33,272 bases of DNA, taken from positions 1 through 33,272 of the forward strand of contig MHBL01000288.1 in the NCBI GenBank assembly GCA_001803235.1, in the 5' to 3' direction. The notes under the pieces were generated by a model that worked only from the letters and a program-made list of their open reading frames with translations, was not told where the DNA came from and searched no databases. The translations under genes were made by a program, and so were the position numbers. Shown here piece by piece: positions 1 to 7,977 of this stretch. Position 1 is the stretch's first letter. Every line of letters begins with the position of its first letter. The DNA is from Lentisphaerae bacterium RIFOXYA12_64_32 (lineage in GTDB: Bacteria; Verrucomicrobiota; Lentisphaeria; Oligosphaerales; YB12-FULL-65-16).

Positions 1-1
1 C

Positions 2-618
2 GGGATCATGTCGGTGCTGCAACTGAATGGCCGCGGTGGCAACAGCAACCCGCATGCGCATCTGGTGGTGAGCGAGGGCGGCATCGATAAGGACGGACAG
101 TGGCGGACGGTCAGTTACTTCGGCGGCGCAAGTGGCAGTACCACGTCATCACGGCGCTGAAGAAGGCGGTCAAGGGCACGGCGCACGAAAAGGAGCAGTA
201 CCAGGCCGAGCTGGAGGCCAAATTCGGCGACCACGCGCCGCGCTGTCCCAAGTGCGGCTCGAAGCGCATGCGGCTGATCCGGGTCTGGAGCGCCAAGGCG
301 GGCACCATCTACGAAGCGCCCGGAGTCGCCCCGCCCCGGCAGGAACGCGAGCCGAACGCCGACGCGGTCCTGCGTCCGATTCCGGTCGAGTGTCGTCTGC
401 CGGCGGAAGAACGCGTCCCGTCCGTGCAGTCGTATCGGGGCACGCCTTGCCCGAAGGCCATGGAGTCGCGGACCCGAGCACGTGGCACAGCGTGGCCAGT
501 CCGTGTCCGGGATCGGGAACGGGTGCGTCCCGCCAACGAGCCACGGACTCGCGTGACGCCAGCGCCAGGGGAAAACGTGGGGGGCCACGCCGGAAAAAAG
601 CAGAGGCGGCGGACTTGA
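2..618 (+). pseudogene. IS91-family transposase, 3' remnant with frameshift
   Basis: Frame 2 from base 2 reads a stretch ending in NPHAHLVVSEGGI and GQWRTVSYF, typical of the Y2 (HUH-like) IS91/IS801 transposase core. After about base 121 that frame is lost, and the family sequence continues in frame 1 as LLRRRKWQYHVITALKKAV, then a zinc-ribbon-like CPKCGSKRMR. A one- or two-base change plus a small deletion near 116-126 explains the break, since the family normally runs from the SYF motif into the RKWQYH motif in one frame. The gene is also cut by the window edge. Past about base 320 the frame-1 reading (to the TGA at 616-618) no longer resembles a transposase and runs into the inverted repeat starting at 561, so the true element probably ends earlier. 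IS91 elements move by rolling-circle-like transposition; this copy looks inactive. Confidence 0.75.
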
Positions 619-847
619 CGGCGACACCGCCTGCGCACGGTAGGGTTGATTCGGCAAAACGAAAATGGCCCCCAGACGCGACGGACAAGCCCGGACCGTA
701 GACGGATCGAGACGCGGCCAGACATCCCCCCCACCGGCCATTTTTGCTTTGCCGAATCTGCCCCGCGGCGAGCGCTCTTGCAGGCGGGGGCGCGGTCAAG
801 TACGTCGCCGCTTTTTTACGGTGGGGTGCCACGTTTTTTCCTGGCGC
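561..847. repeat. Long imperfect inverted repeat (~110-bp arms, 65-bp loop)
   Basis: The left arm 561-670 and right arm 736-847 are imperfect reverse complements around a 65-bp spacer. The inner 23 bases (648-670 against 736-758) match at 21 of 23 positions by hand alignment. The outer parts, containing the GCGCCAGG/CCTGGCGC ends and the A-run/T-run next to GGCGGCG, are also matched with a few indels. It could fold as a cruciform or long hairpin, be a MITE-like element, or be two divergent copies of one dispersed repeat in opposite orientation. It begins inside the tail of the transposase reading frame, so it probably inserted next to or into the old IS. No target-site duplication was identified. 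Confidence 0.75.
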
Positions 848-912
848 GGTGCACGGCGGAAACGGCTTCCGGATTCCGGTGCGCTGCCGATGATGAAACG
901 CCCGCATCGCGC

Positions 913-941
913 TTGACATGAATGCGGCGCCCGTGTAACTT
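913..941 (+). promoter_or_regulatory. Candidate sigma70-type promoter
   Basis: A perfect TTGACA at 913-918 is followed after exactly 17 bp by TAACTT at 936-941, which keeps the TA...T of a -10 box (3 of 6 to consensus). It points toward the parB-like gene and is the best such pair found by eye in the 770-bp gene-free region. A chance match is possible, and the organism's sigma consensus is unknown. Confidence 0.35.
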
Positions 942-1270
942 CTCTGTGCGTCGAGGGAATCGCGTTCGGTGAGCGGAGGGCGGGTGCCGTCCGAAGAGAC
1001 AGGCCTGTTCTGCTGCCTTCCCCGCGTCCCGCGGGCAACCGAGCGCAGCGAAGGTTACCCTTGTAGGGTGGCCCGGCACCATGGGGGGACTGAAGAAGGG
1101 AGCGCAAGCCCGGGCGGAAGAGAACGAAGAAGAAGCTGGGGCGGTTCTCTTGGGAGCAAAGAAGGGACCGGACATTGGAGACGCGAGTAGTGGGCCAAAC
1201 GAGGTCGGCGGATGCCGGGTCCGATCCGGCCCGTAGGCCGTTGCCGGAAGTTGCGCATCGGCCGCGAATC

Positions 1271-1345
1271 CTTCAGTCACTGAAGGCGCGTGAACTTCTT
1301 CAGTGACTGAAGATGGCCGACGCAAGCACGCTTCAGTCACTGAAG
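1271..1345. promoter_or_regulatory. Three-copy 15-bp palindrome, candidate operator or parS-like cluster
   Basis: CTTCAGTCACTGAAG occurs at 1271-1285 and 1331-1345, and its exact reverse complement CTTCAGTGACTGAAG at 1298-1312. Each is a perfect 7-bp inverted repeat around one central base, and all three copies are identical apart from orientation. The copies begin 27 and 33 bp apart, and the last ends 43 bp before the start codon of the parB-like gene. The outer half-site (TTCA...TGAA) resembles that of chromosomal parS (TTCAC/GTGAA), but with a different core and spacing. Most likely these are binding sites for the adjacent ParB-like protein, acting as a nucleation or autoregulatory site. 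A site for another dimeric regulator is the alternative. Confidence 0.75.
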
Positions 1346-1388
1346 GTTTGGAGGCAAGACGACAGCCCAGGGAACAATACAAGACCCG

Positions 1389-2537
1389 TTGCGGGGCCTG
1401 AACTTCGCGAGCTTCAAGACCGATGTGGTGTCGATCTGGGCCTTGACCACCGACCTGCGGTACCAACCGCGTCGGGCCGGACCGGAACGCGACGGGGCGG
1501 CCTTCGAGGCGCTCAAGGCATCGATTGCCGCCGAGGGCATTCGCGATCCGCTCAAGGTGATGCCTGCGGGCGACAAGTACGTGATTCTGGGCGGTCACAA
1601 TCGTTACCGGGCCGCCAAGGAACTGGGACTGGCCGAAGTGCCGGTCCGGGTTTTCGCCGGCCTCACCACGCCACAGGCCGCGACGCTGTGCCTGGTCGAT
1701 AACCTGAACCGCAAGGACCTGTCGCCCATCGACTTGGCGCACCACTTCACGGGCATGGTCAGTGAGCTTGGGATCAGCCAGGCCGAGCTGGCGGCCATGA
1801 CCTCGATGTCCGAGGCGAGCGTTTCGACCTACCTCAGTCTGGCCGAACTGCCGGAGGAGATCCAGGCGCGGGTGGCCGGCGGTCACCTGGCGGTGTGCAA
1901 GGCGGGCGCCCTGGCGGCCATGGTACGGGCCAAGGCGCCGGCGCCCCTCGTGCTGCGGGTGGCGCGCAAGGCCGAAAGACCCGGCGTTTCCGAGGACGAT
2001 GTCCGCGGCATCGGGCGACTGCTGCGGCCCGCCCAGGGCGCCATCGACGGCGTGCCGTTCATGCACCTGCCGGGCGTGCTCCAGAGCGCGCTCCTGGACC
2101 GGGCTGACGTCCGGGCCGCGCACGCCGAAGCCTACCTGAACCCGGCGACGTTCCTCGTGATGCACGGCCGCGAGATCGGGGCCGCGGCAAGCATCCCGGA
2201 CGAGTTGATGGCCGCTTTCGCCGAACGCCTGTGCACCACCCGCGCCGAGAAACTGGGCACGGTCGCCGCGTGGCTCGCCGCCGCCTTGACGCGAGCCGGC
2301 CAGCCCAAGAACTCGGCCGCGGAGTTCTCCTCTTCGATCCGGAACATGGCGACCACCGCGCGCCGATTGACCGAGCGCCGGGTCGGCGGCGGCAGTCTCC
2401 AGGCTGTGGACACCGCAGCGGCGCTCTGCGACTTGCGCTTCCTGTCCGCATGGGTTGGCGAGCAATTGGCAGTGTTGAATTCGCCCGCCGGCGCCCGCGC
2501 GCCGGCCGCGGGCAACAGCAAGGGAGTATCCGCATGA
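1389..2537 (+). CDS. Solitary ParB-like N-terminal domain/HTH DNA-binding protein
   Basis: 382 aa. Residues about 13-90 form a ParB/sulfiredoxin-fold domain, with QPR at 26-28, the CTP-site-like GGHNRYRAA at 68-76, and the box-III-like LVDNLNRKDLSPIDLA at 102-117. A helix-turn-helix follows at about 128-152 (ISQAELAAM, then SEASVSTYLSLAELP). ParB proteins bind palindromic parS sites and slide as CTP-dependent clamps; some family members are transcription regulators instead (Noc, VirB). No parA is adjacent. The C-terminal ~200 aa are not recognised and contain no obvious canonical ParB dimerisation segment. The start is a TTG with a poor ribosome site; GTG at 1425 is an alternative but cuts close to the domain edge. 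The frame is closed upstream by a TGA at 1341. Its stop codon overlaps the ATG of the next gene. It could be a relic of a plasmid or integrative element, but it is intact and coupled to its neighbour. Confidence 0.85.
   Translation: MRGLNFASFKTDVVSIWALTTDLRYQPRRAGPERDGAAFEALKASIAAEGIRDPLKVMPAGDKYVILGGHNRYRAAKELGLAEVPVRVFAGLTTPQAATLCLVDNLNRKDLSPIDLAHHFTGMVSELGISQAELAAMTSMSEASVSTYLSLAELPEEIQARVAGGHLAVCKAGALAAMVRAKAPAPLVLRVARKAERPGVSEDDVRGIGRLLRPAQGAIDGVPFMHLPGVLQSALLDRADVRAAHAEAYLNPATFLVMHGREIGAAASIPDELMAAFAERLCTTRAEKLGTVAAWLAAALTRAGQPKNSAAEFSSSIRNMATTARRLTERRVGGGSLQAVDTAAALCDLRFLSAWVGEQLAVLNSPAGARAPAAGNSKGVSA
2519..2537 (+). promoter_or_regulatory. Ribosome site and ATGA stop/start overlap
   Basis: AAGGGAG at about 2519-2525 precedes ATG 2534 at a good spacing. 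The ATGA overlap (stop TGA 2535-2537) implies translational coupling between the parB-like gene and the large exported protein. It also decides the start of the downstream gene: extending the frame upstream to 2231 would overlap the parB-like gene by 100 codons and lose the signal peptide. Confidence 0.8.
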
Positions 2538-5500
2538 CGACGTGCCGTACATCTCCCGTTCTCCGTGCCGCATGTCTTGCTGCCATGCCGCTGCTGGTCT
2601 GGCTGTCCTGGCTGCCGCGCGCCGTCGCCGAGCAGGGCAACGGCTACACCTACGACGTGTCCGTCAAGGAGAGCGCCGAGGACGGCGATACGGCGTCGTG
2701 GGACGTCTACGACAACAATCCGCCGGGCACGATCACCAACGAGGTGGACCCCGACAAGGCGTCGAACCGGGCGATCCGGCTTCAGGGCAGTTCGACGTCC
2801 ACGGGCTACCGGTACACGTTCCCGGCCGCCGAGACGGTGCAGTTCAAGTTCCAGTGGCGTCAGCGCTACAGCGAGTGGTACGTTGTGTTCGTAAGCTGCA
2901 ACACAACCGCAGGCCACCGGTACCTGCACTACACCCCGGACAGCACCAGCAATCTGGGCACGGGCGAGTACGTCCACCACGGCCTGGGGCCGGCAACCCG
3001 AAACGGCGCGTGGACGACGCTGCGGCGCGACCTGCAGAAGGACATCTGGGCGTCGCAGCCGGGCACGAACATCACGTCGGTCACCGCGTTCCTGATCTGC
3101 GGCACCGGCTACGTCGACGACATCCGCACCTACGACTACGCCGACGCGGACCGCGACCTCGTGCCGGACGCGGTCGAGACGGCCAATGGTCTGAACGTTA
3201 GCGACCCGAGCGACGGTAGCGGCGACCTCGACGGCGACGGTCTGACCAACGCGCGTGAGATCATCTTCGACACGGGCATCGCCGACAGTGACAGCGACGA
3301 TGACGGGTTAAGCGACGGCGCCGAGATCGACACCTACCGCACCGACCCGCTCAACGCAGATACAGATGGCGACAGTCTCTCGGATTCGGTCGAGGTCGCC
3401 TGCGGCATGGACCCTGTCACGCCGGCGACGCAGGGCCCCGGGTACCTGTATGACCGCCGCGGGCTGGAGAACGCCGAGGACGGTGACACCGCGGGCTGGG
3501 ACCTGTTCGACGCTGACCCGCCGGGCGCGCCGGCCAATGCCCCGGACCCTGACAATCCCCAGAACCGGGTCATCCAGTTCCAGGCCACGTACGACACCGG
3601 GTTCCGGTTCACCGTGTCGCCGAACGAGACGCGCCGCCTCAAGCTCGAGTGGCGGATGCGCATCACCGGCAACTACCTGATCTACGCCTCGTGCAACACC
3701 AGCGTCGGCTGGGTGACGGTGCGCTACGTGCCCTCGACGACGGTGCCCAACCAGGGCGCCGATCCGCTCATCGCGCTCGGGACCGGCGTCGCGAACGGCA
3801 GGTGGGTGACGGTGCGGCGCGACCTCCTGGCCGACGTGCGGCGGCTCCACCCCACCGCCAACATCCTCGGCTTCTACTACTTCATGGTGCGCGCCGTCGG
3901 CTGCATGGACGACGTCTCGCTGCTGGCCTACCAGGACGCGGACCGTGACTGCCTGCCGGACAGCATCGAGACCCAGGCCGGGCTAAACCCGAGCGACGCC
4001 GCCGACGCCGCGGCCGATGCGGACTCGGACGGGCTCTCGAACCTGGACGAGTTCCTGCGCGGGACGGGCATGGCGGACGCCGACAGCGACGACGACGGCC
4101 TGGCCGACGGCGTCGAGGTCAACACGCACGGGAGCAACCCGCTGAGCGCGGACACCGATGCCGACGGGCTCTCGGACTCGGCTGAGGTCGCCTGCGGCAT
4201 GGACCCGCTGACGCCGGCTACGCAAGGCCTGGGGTACGTCTACGAGAAGCGCGTGTTGGAGGACGCCGAGGACGATGACACGGTGGGCTGGGATCTCTGG
4301 GACGCCGATCCGCCCGGCACGCTCTCCAACGCCGTGGACACCGCGGACCCGGAGAACCGCGTCATTGCGTTCCAGGGCCCCTACGACACCGGGTACCGGC
4401 TCACGCTGGCGCCGAACGAGACGAAGAAGCTCATCCTGGAATGGCGGATGCGCGCGGCGTCCAACTTCCTGGTGTATGCCACCATGAACACGACGGCCGG
4501 CTGGCTCAACGTCAGGTACGTGCCTGCCACGGACATGCAGAACCTGGGACTCGACCCGATCGTCGCGCTGGGCACCGGACTCGGCAACGGCCAGTGGGTC
4601 ACTGTGCGCCGCAACCTCCTCGCCGATGTCCGGCGCCTGCACCCGACGGCGGATATTCTCTACGTCTACGCCTTCATGACGCGAGGACTGACCGAGGTGG
4701 ACGACATCTCGCTGCTCGCGTATCCCGATGCCGACCACGACGTGCTGCCGGACAGCGTCGAGATCCAGGCCGGGCTCAACTCGAACGATGCCGCGGACGC
4801 CACGGCCGACGGCGACGCCGACGGGCTCTCGAACCTTGACGAGTTCATGCACGGCACCGGGATGGCCGACGCCGATTCGGACGACGACGGCCTCAACGAC
4901 GGCCTCGAAATCCACACCTACAACTCGGACCCGCTCGTCGCCGACACCGACGGCGACGGCGCCCCGGACGGCACGGAGGTGAGCAGCGGCATGGACCCGA
5001 GCGTCGCCGCCATCCAGGGCGACGGGTACCTCTACGAGGTCACCGTCCATGAGGACGCCGAGGACGGCGATACCGCGGGCTGGGACGTCTATGACAGCGC
5101 CCCGGCCGGCGCCACGGTGACCAACTTGGTCGATCCGGACGACGCGGCCAACCGCGCCATTCAGCTCGACGGCAGCGCGACGGCCAACGGCTACCGCCTG
5201 ACCTTCGCCCACGCCGAGGCCAGCAAGTTCAAGCTGCAATGGCGGATGCGTTACGCGGAGCCTTTCGTCATCTTCGTGAGCTGCAGCACGACCGCGGGCC
5301 ACCGTTACGTCTACTACGACTCCCAGTCCGCGAGCAACTTGGGCTCCGGCGAGTACGTGCACCACGGCCTGGGCACGGGGCCGCGCAGCGGCAGGTGGTT
5401 CACGGTGCGGCGTGACATCCAGCGTGATCTCTGGACCGCGCAGCCGACGGTCAACATCACGGCGATCACCGCCTTCCTGATCTGCGGCTCCGGTTGGGTC

Positions 5501-7951
5501 GACGACGTCCGCACCTACGCCTACGAGGACACCGATCGCGACCTCGTGCCCGATGCCGTCGAGACGGCGGCGGGGCTGAACCCGAACGACGCCGCCGATG
5601 GCGTGGCCGATCTTGACAGCGACTCCCTGAGCAACGCCGACGAGGTCGTCTGGGGCACCGACCTCCAGGCCGTGGACACCGACGGCGATGCCGCCCCGGA
5701 CGGGACCGAGGTCCGGCTCGGCCTCGACCCGCTGGACCCGGCGGACGCCGCGGCGCTGATCCACGACGCCACCGAGGTCGCCGATGCAACGCCCGGCCTG
5801 GCGGTCTCCTACTACAAGGGGGAATGGCGTTTCATTCCTTCGTTCGCCTTCTTCCCGCACTACGGCAGCGGCGTGGTCGCGGAGCTGAACATGTCGGAGT
5901 CAGCGGGCCAGGTGTTCGCCAGCGGCCGCAGCGACCAGGTCGGCGCGGCGTTCGCCGGCTGGATCGACGTCCCGGCCGACGGCTGGTACATCTTCCACAT
6001 GACGAACAACGACGGCGCGCTCCTGTACATCGACGGCGAGAAGGTGGCCGGCACCGACGGCTACGTCTGGCACCTGGGCGCGCCCTGGCAGTCGCAGGGC
6101 GATATCGGGCTGCGCGCCGGCAAGCACGCGCTGCGCATCGAGTACTTCGAGACCTACTGCAACGCATCCCTGATCCTCGAATGGGAAGCCATCGGCCTGG
6201 CGCGGCAGGCCGTCCCCGCCGCGAACCTGTTCCACTCGGCGGGGTACCTGCAGCAGGAGCAGGCCGCCGACGACAGGGACAGCGACGGGCTGGCGGACGC
6301 CGACGAGGCCGCCGCCGGCACCAACGCCGACGACCAGGACAGCGACGACGACGGGCTCAGCGACGGCGTCGAGGTGCACGCGCACGGCACGAACCCCCTC
6401 GCCACCGACACCGACTCGGACGGGTTCAGCGACGGCGATGAGGCGACCGCCGCGTTCAGCGACCCGGTGGCAGTCGACTTCGACGGGACGGTCACCGACA
6501 TGGTCGCCATCGACGGCAACCGGGCGACGGTCAAGGTCGGCGCCTGGGGCTTCCTGGAACGCGAGATCTTCGCCAAGAACCGGCGCGGCAAGCTCGGGTT
6601 CGCCTTCGATCTGGCCCACGCCAACTGCTACCGGGTCGAGATCGAGGGCACCCAGCACCGCGCGGACGCCGCCGCCGGCGAGTTCCAGTTGCTGCTCTCC
6701 GTGGACGGCGAGTACGTGGGGTGCGGCACGCTGGTGGCGTCGCCGGGGACATACGGCAAGGCCCACTTCTACACGCCGTTCCTGCCCGCCGGCGCGCACA
6801 GCCTCGACGTCGAATGGGACAACGTGGAAAACGGCACCTCCCTCCAGGTCCGCGCCGTGCGGCTGCAGCGCCTGGGCGGCCCGGACGCCGACAGCAACGG
6901 GCGCCCCGACTGGGCCGATCACCGCATCGCGGCCATGTGCGGTCTGGACGCCGTGCCGTCGACCAGCCGCGTGTCACCGCTCTGCATCGAGGGAACCGCC
7001 CACTTCCTCGCCGGCACGACGATCTCGGACGGCACGCCGGTCAAGCGTGGCACTTGGCGGCGTTGGTACGCTGACCTGCCGCTGTCCGAGACCGGCCCGA
7101 CGACCGCGACGGTCTCGTTCCAGAACGGGGCGAGGGCCGCGACGGTCAGCGCCACGTGGGTGGCGACGAACGTCCTCAACGACCCGGACCTGACGCTGCG
7201 CAAGGGCGACGCCCTCCGCCTGGTCGCGCTCCCCGAAGGCGCCACGGGCGGGACGGTGCAGATCGCCGTCGGCGCGGACACCTTCAACACCACGCCGGAC
7301 GCGCCGGTGGGCTACCTCTTCGACGCCGCGGGCGTCTTCACGGTCACCGGAACCTACACGCCCGAGACCGGCGATCCGGTCGCCGGGGAACTCCAGGTCA
7401 TGGTGCTCGACTGCGCGCAGCCCGAGCCGCCCGCCGTCTGGCGCTTCCGCGAGCGCTCGTGGACGTGGGAGGGACTGCCGGAAGCCGCGGTCCTGGACTT
7501 CGACAACATCCTCCTGGCAGAGACCGACTTCGCCGCGGATTCCAGGACCATCCGGTTGCTCCGCAACGAGGTGTTCGAGGATGTCCGCGTCGTGGCCCGC
7601 GTCAGCGAGGGCGGCCCCATCCTCGCCACGGTGCCCACGGCCGGGTTCTGGCTGCGCGGCACGGTCGAAGGGCGCGTCGTGCTGCTGCAGACGTACGAGG
7701 ACGGCAGCCATCTGATCATGGACCGGCTCTTCGCCCAGCAGCTCCCGGCCAGCGTCCGCGTCGTCGCGCGGGTCTCCGCCGCCGGAGTCGTGTTCGACGA
7801 CGGCACGCTGGAGAAGACGCTGACGGCCGCCGACTTCGGCGATCTGGGCGAGCGCACGATCTCCTTCGTCCAGCCGGGTCCGGACATGATCGCCGTGTGC
7901 CACTCTGTGACCGTTTATCAGGGCGACGCCCTAGTCGGGAACCGCGACTGA
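2534..7951 (+). CDS. Large exported protein with TSP3-like repeats, four modules and a PA14-like domain
   Basis: 1805 aa. An N-terminal signal peptide (hydrophobic LRAACLAAMPLLVWLSWLPRA, cleavage likely after AVA) implies Sec export. Four modules of about 265 aa follow (residues ~35-1075). Each has a beta-rich jelly-roll-like part opening with a GYxY...EDAEDGDTAxWD motif, then Asp-rich thrombospondin-type-3-like calcium repeats (DxDxDGLxD) ending in a GMDP motif. Residues ~1084-1232 resemble a PA14 carbohydrate-binding/adhesion domain (VSYYKGEW, FAGWIDVPADGWYIFHMTNN, DGALLYIDGEKV, HALRIEYFE). More Asp repeats and an unrecognised beta-rich ~480-aa C-terminus follow. No LPXTG, PEP-CTERM or other sorting signal is seen at the end. 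Likely an extracellular adhesin or surface component. The next gene starts 26 bp downstream. Confidence 0.85.
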   Translation: MTTCRTSPVLRAACLAAMPLLVWLSWLPRAVAEQGNGYTYDVSVKESAEDGDTASWDVYDNNPPGTITNEVDPDKASNRAIRLQGSSTSTGYRYTFPAAETVQFKFQWRQRYSEWYVVFVSCNTTAGHRYLHYTPDSTSNLGTGEYVHHGLGPATRNGAWTTLRRDLQKDIWASQPGTNITSVTAFLICGTGYVDDIRTYDYADADRDLVPDAVETANGLNVSDPSDGSGDLDGDGLTNAREIIFDTGIADSDSDDDGLSDGAEIDTYRTDPLNADTDGDSLSDSVEVACGMDPVTPATQGPGYLYDRRGLENAEDGDTAGWDLFDADPPGAPANAPDPDNPQNRVIQFQATYDTGFRFTVSPNETRRLKLEWRMRITGNYLIYASCNTSVGWVTVRYVPSTTVPNQGADPLIALGTGVANGRWVTVRRDLLADVRRLHPTANILGFYYFMVRAVGCMDDVSLLAYQDADRDCLPDSIETQAGLNPSDAADAAADADSDGLSNLDEFLRGTGMADADSDDDGLADGVEVNTHGSNPLSADTDADGLSDSAEVACGMDPLTPATQGLGYVYEKRVLEDAEDDDTVGWDLWDADPPGTLSNAVDTADPENRVIAFQGPYDTGYRLTLAPNETKKLILEWRMRAASNFLVYATMNTTAGWLNVRYVPATDMQNLGLDPIVALGTGLGNGQWVTVRRNLLADVRRLHPTADILYVYAFMTRGLTEVDDISLLAYPDADHDVLPDSVEIQAGLNSNDAADATADGDADGLSNLDEFMHGTGMADADSDDDGLNDGLEIHTYNSDPLVADTDGDGAPDGTEVSSGMDPSVAAIQGDGYLYEVTVHEDAEDGDTAGWDVYDSAPAGATVTNLVDPDDAANRAIQLDGSATANGYRLTFAHAEASKFKLQWRMRYAEPFVIFVSCSTTAGHRYVYYDSQSASNLGSGEYVHHGLGTGPRSGRWFTVRRDIQRDLWTAQPTVNITAITAFLICGSGWVDDVRTYAYEDTDRDLVPDAVETAAGLNPNDAADGVADLDSDSLSNADEVVWGTDLQAVDTDGDAAPDGTEVRLGLDPLDPADAAALIHDATEVADATPGLAVSYYKGEWRFIPSFAFFPHYGSGVVAELNMSESAGQVFASGRSDQVGAAFAGWIDVPADGWYIFHMTNNDGALLYIDGEKVAGTDGYVWHLGAPWQSQGDIGLRAGKHALRIEYFETYCNASLILEWEAIGLARQAVPAANLFHSAGYLQQEQAADDRDSDGLADADEAAAGTNADDQDSDDDGLSDGVEVHAHGTNPLATDTDSDGFSDGDEATAAFSDPVAVDFDGTVTDMVAIDGNRATVKVGAWGFLEREIFAKNRRGKLGFAFDLAHANCYRVEIEGTQHRADAAAGEFQLLLSVDGEYVGCGTLVASPGTYGKAHFYTPFLPAGAHSLDVEWDNVENGTSLQVRAVRLQRLGGPDADSNGRPDWADHRIAAMCGLDAVPSTSRVSPLCIEGTAHFLAGTTISDGTPVKRGTWRRWYADLPLSETGPTTATVSFQNGARAATVSATWVATNVLNDPDLTLRKGDALRLVALPEGATGGTVQIAVGADTFNTTPDAPVGYLFDAAGVFTVTGTYTPETGDPVAGELQVMVLDCAQPEPPAVWRFRERSWTWEGLPEAAVLDFDNILLAETDFAADSRTIRLLRNEVFEDVRVVARVSEGGPILATVPTAGFWLRGTVEGRVVLLQTYEDGSHLIMDRLFAQQLPASVRVVARVSAAGVVFDDGTLEKTLTAADFGDLGERTISFVQPGPDMIAVCHSVTVYQGDALVGNRD
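2636..5757 (+). repeat. Four tandem ~795-bp coding modules in A-B-B-A order
   Basis: Units run at about 2636-3433, 3434-4225, 4226-5017 and 5018-5757. Units 1 and 4 share the HHGLG motif, an FLICGxGxVDD motif and a FVSCxTTAGHRY stretch. Units 2 and 3 instead share a GWxxVRYVP stretch, ALGTGxxNGxWVTVRR and LLADVRRLHPTA. So the array is not a simple tandem expansion; it reads as an inner pair flanked by an outer pair. Confidence 0.8.
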
Positions 7952-7977
7952 TGCGTCTGCCAGCAGAGGTGTGATTC

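Larger units (their letters stand above)
619..1388. other. Gene-free region between IS remnant and parB-like gene
   Basis: No convincing protein-coding frame is seen here. It holds the inner half of the long inverted repeat, a sigma70-like promoter candidate at 913-941, and a small perfect hairpin CCCGCG/CGCGGG at 1021-1035. A second hairpin, ACCCT-TGT-AGGGT, lies at 1057-1069. The three palindromic sites are at 1271-1345. Neither hairpin is followed by a T-run, so they are not called terminators. If transcription starts near 950, the leader of the parB-like gene would be about 440 nt, long enough for additional control that I cannot identify. Confidence 0.5.

Noticed and set aside
1057..1069. 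Rho-independent terminator (ACCCT-TGT-AGGGT)
   Set aside because: The stem is only 5 bp and there is no T-run on either side.
1271..1345. CRISPR array
   Set aside because: Only three 15-bp palindromes with short uneven spacers (12 and 18 bp) and alternating orientation; no cas genes.
2231..2533. Upstream extension of the 1805-aa protein
   Set aside because: It would overlap the parB-like gene by 100 codons and bury the signal peptide; ATG 2534 has a good ribosome site.
816..2573. 585-aa open frame on the minus strand across the leader and parB-like gene
   Set aside because: It is antisense to a clear ParB domain, has no recognisable family, and long minus-strand frames are expected in high-GC coding DNA.
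3983..5860. 625-aa minus-strand open frame within the TSP3 modules
   Set aside because: It mirrors the Asp-rich repeats (antisense of GAC/GGC codons gives Val/Arg/Ala-rich sequence) and has no start context or domain.
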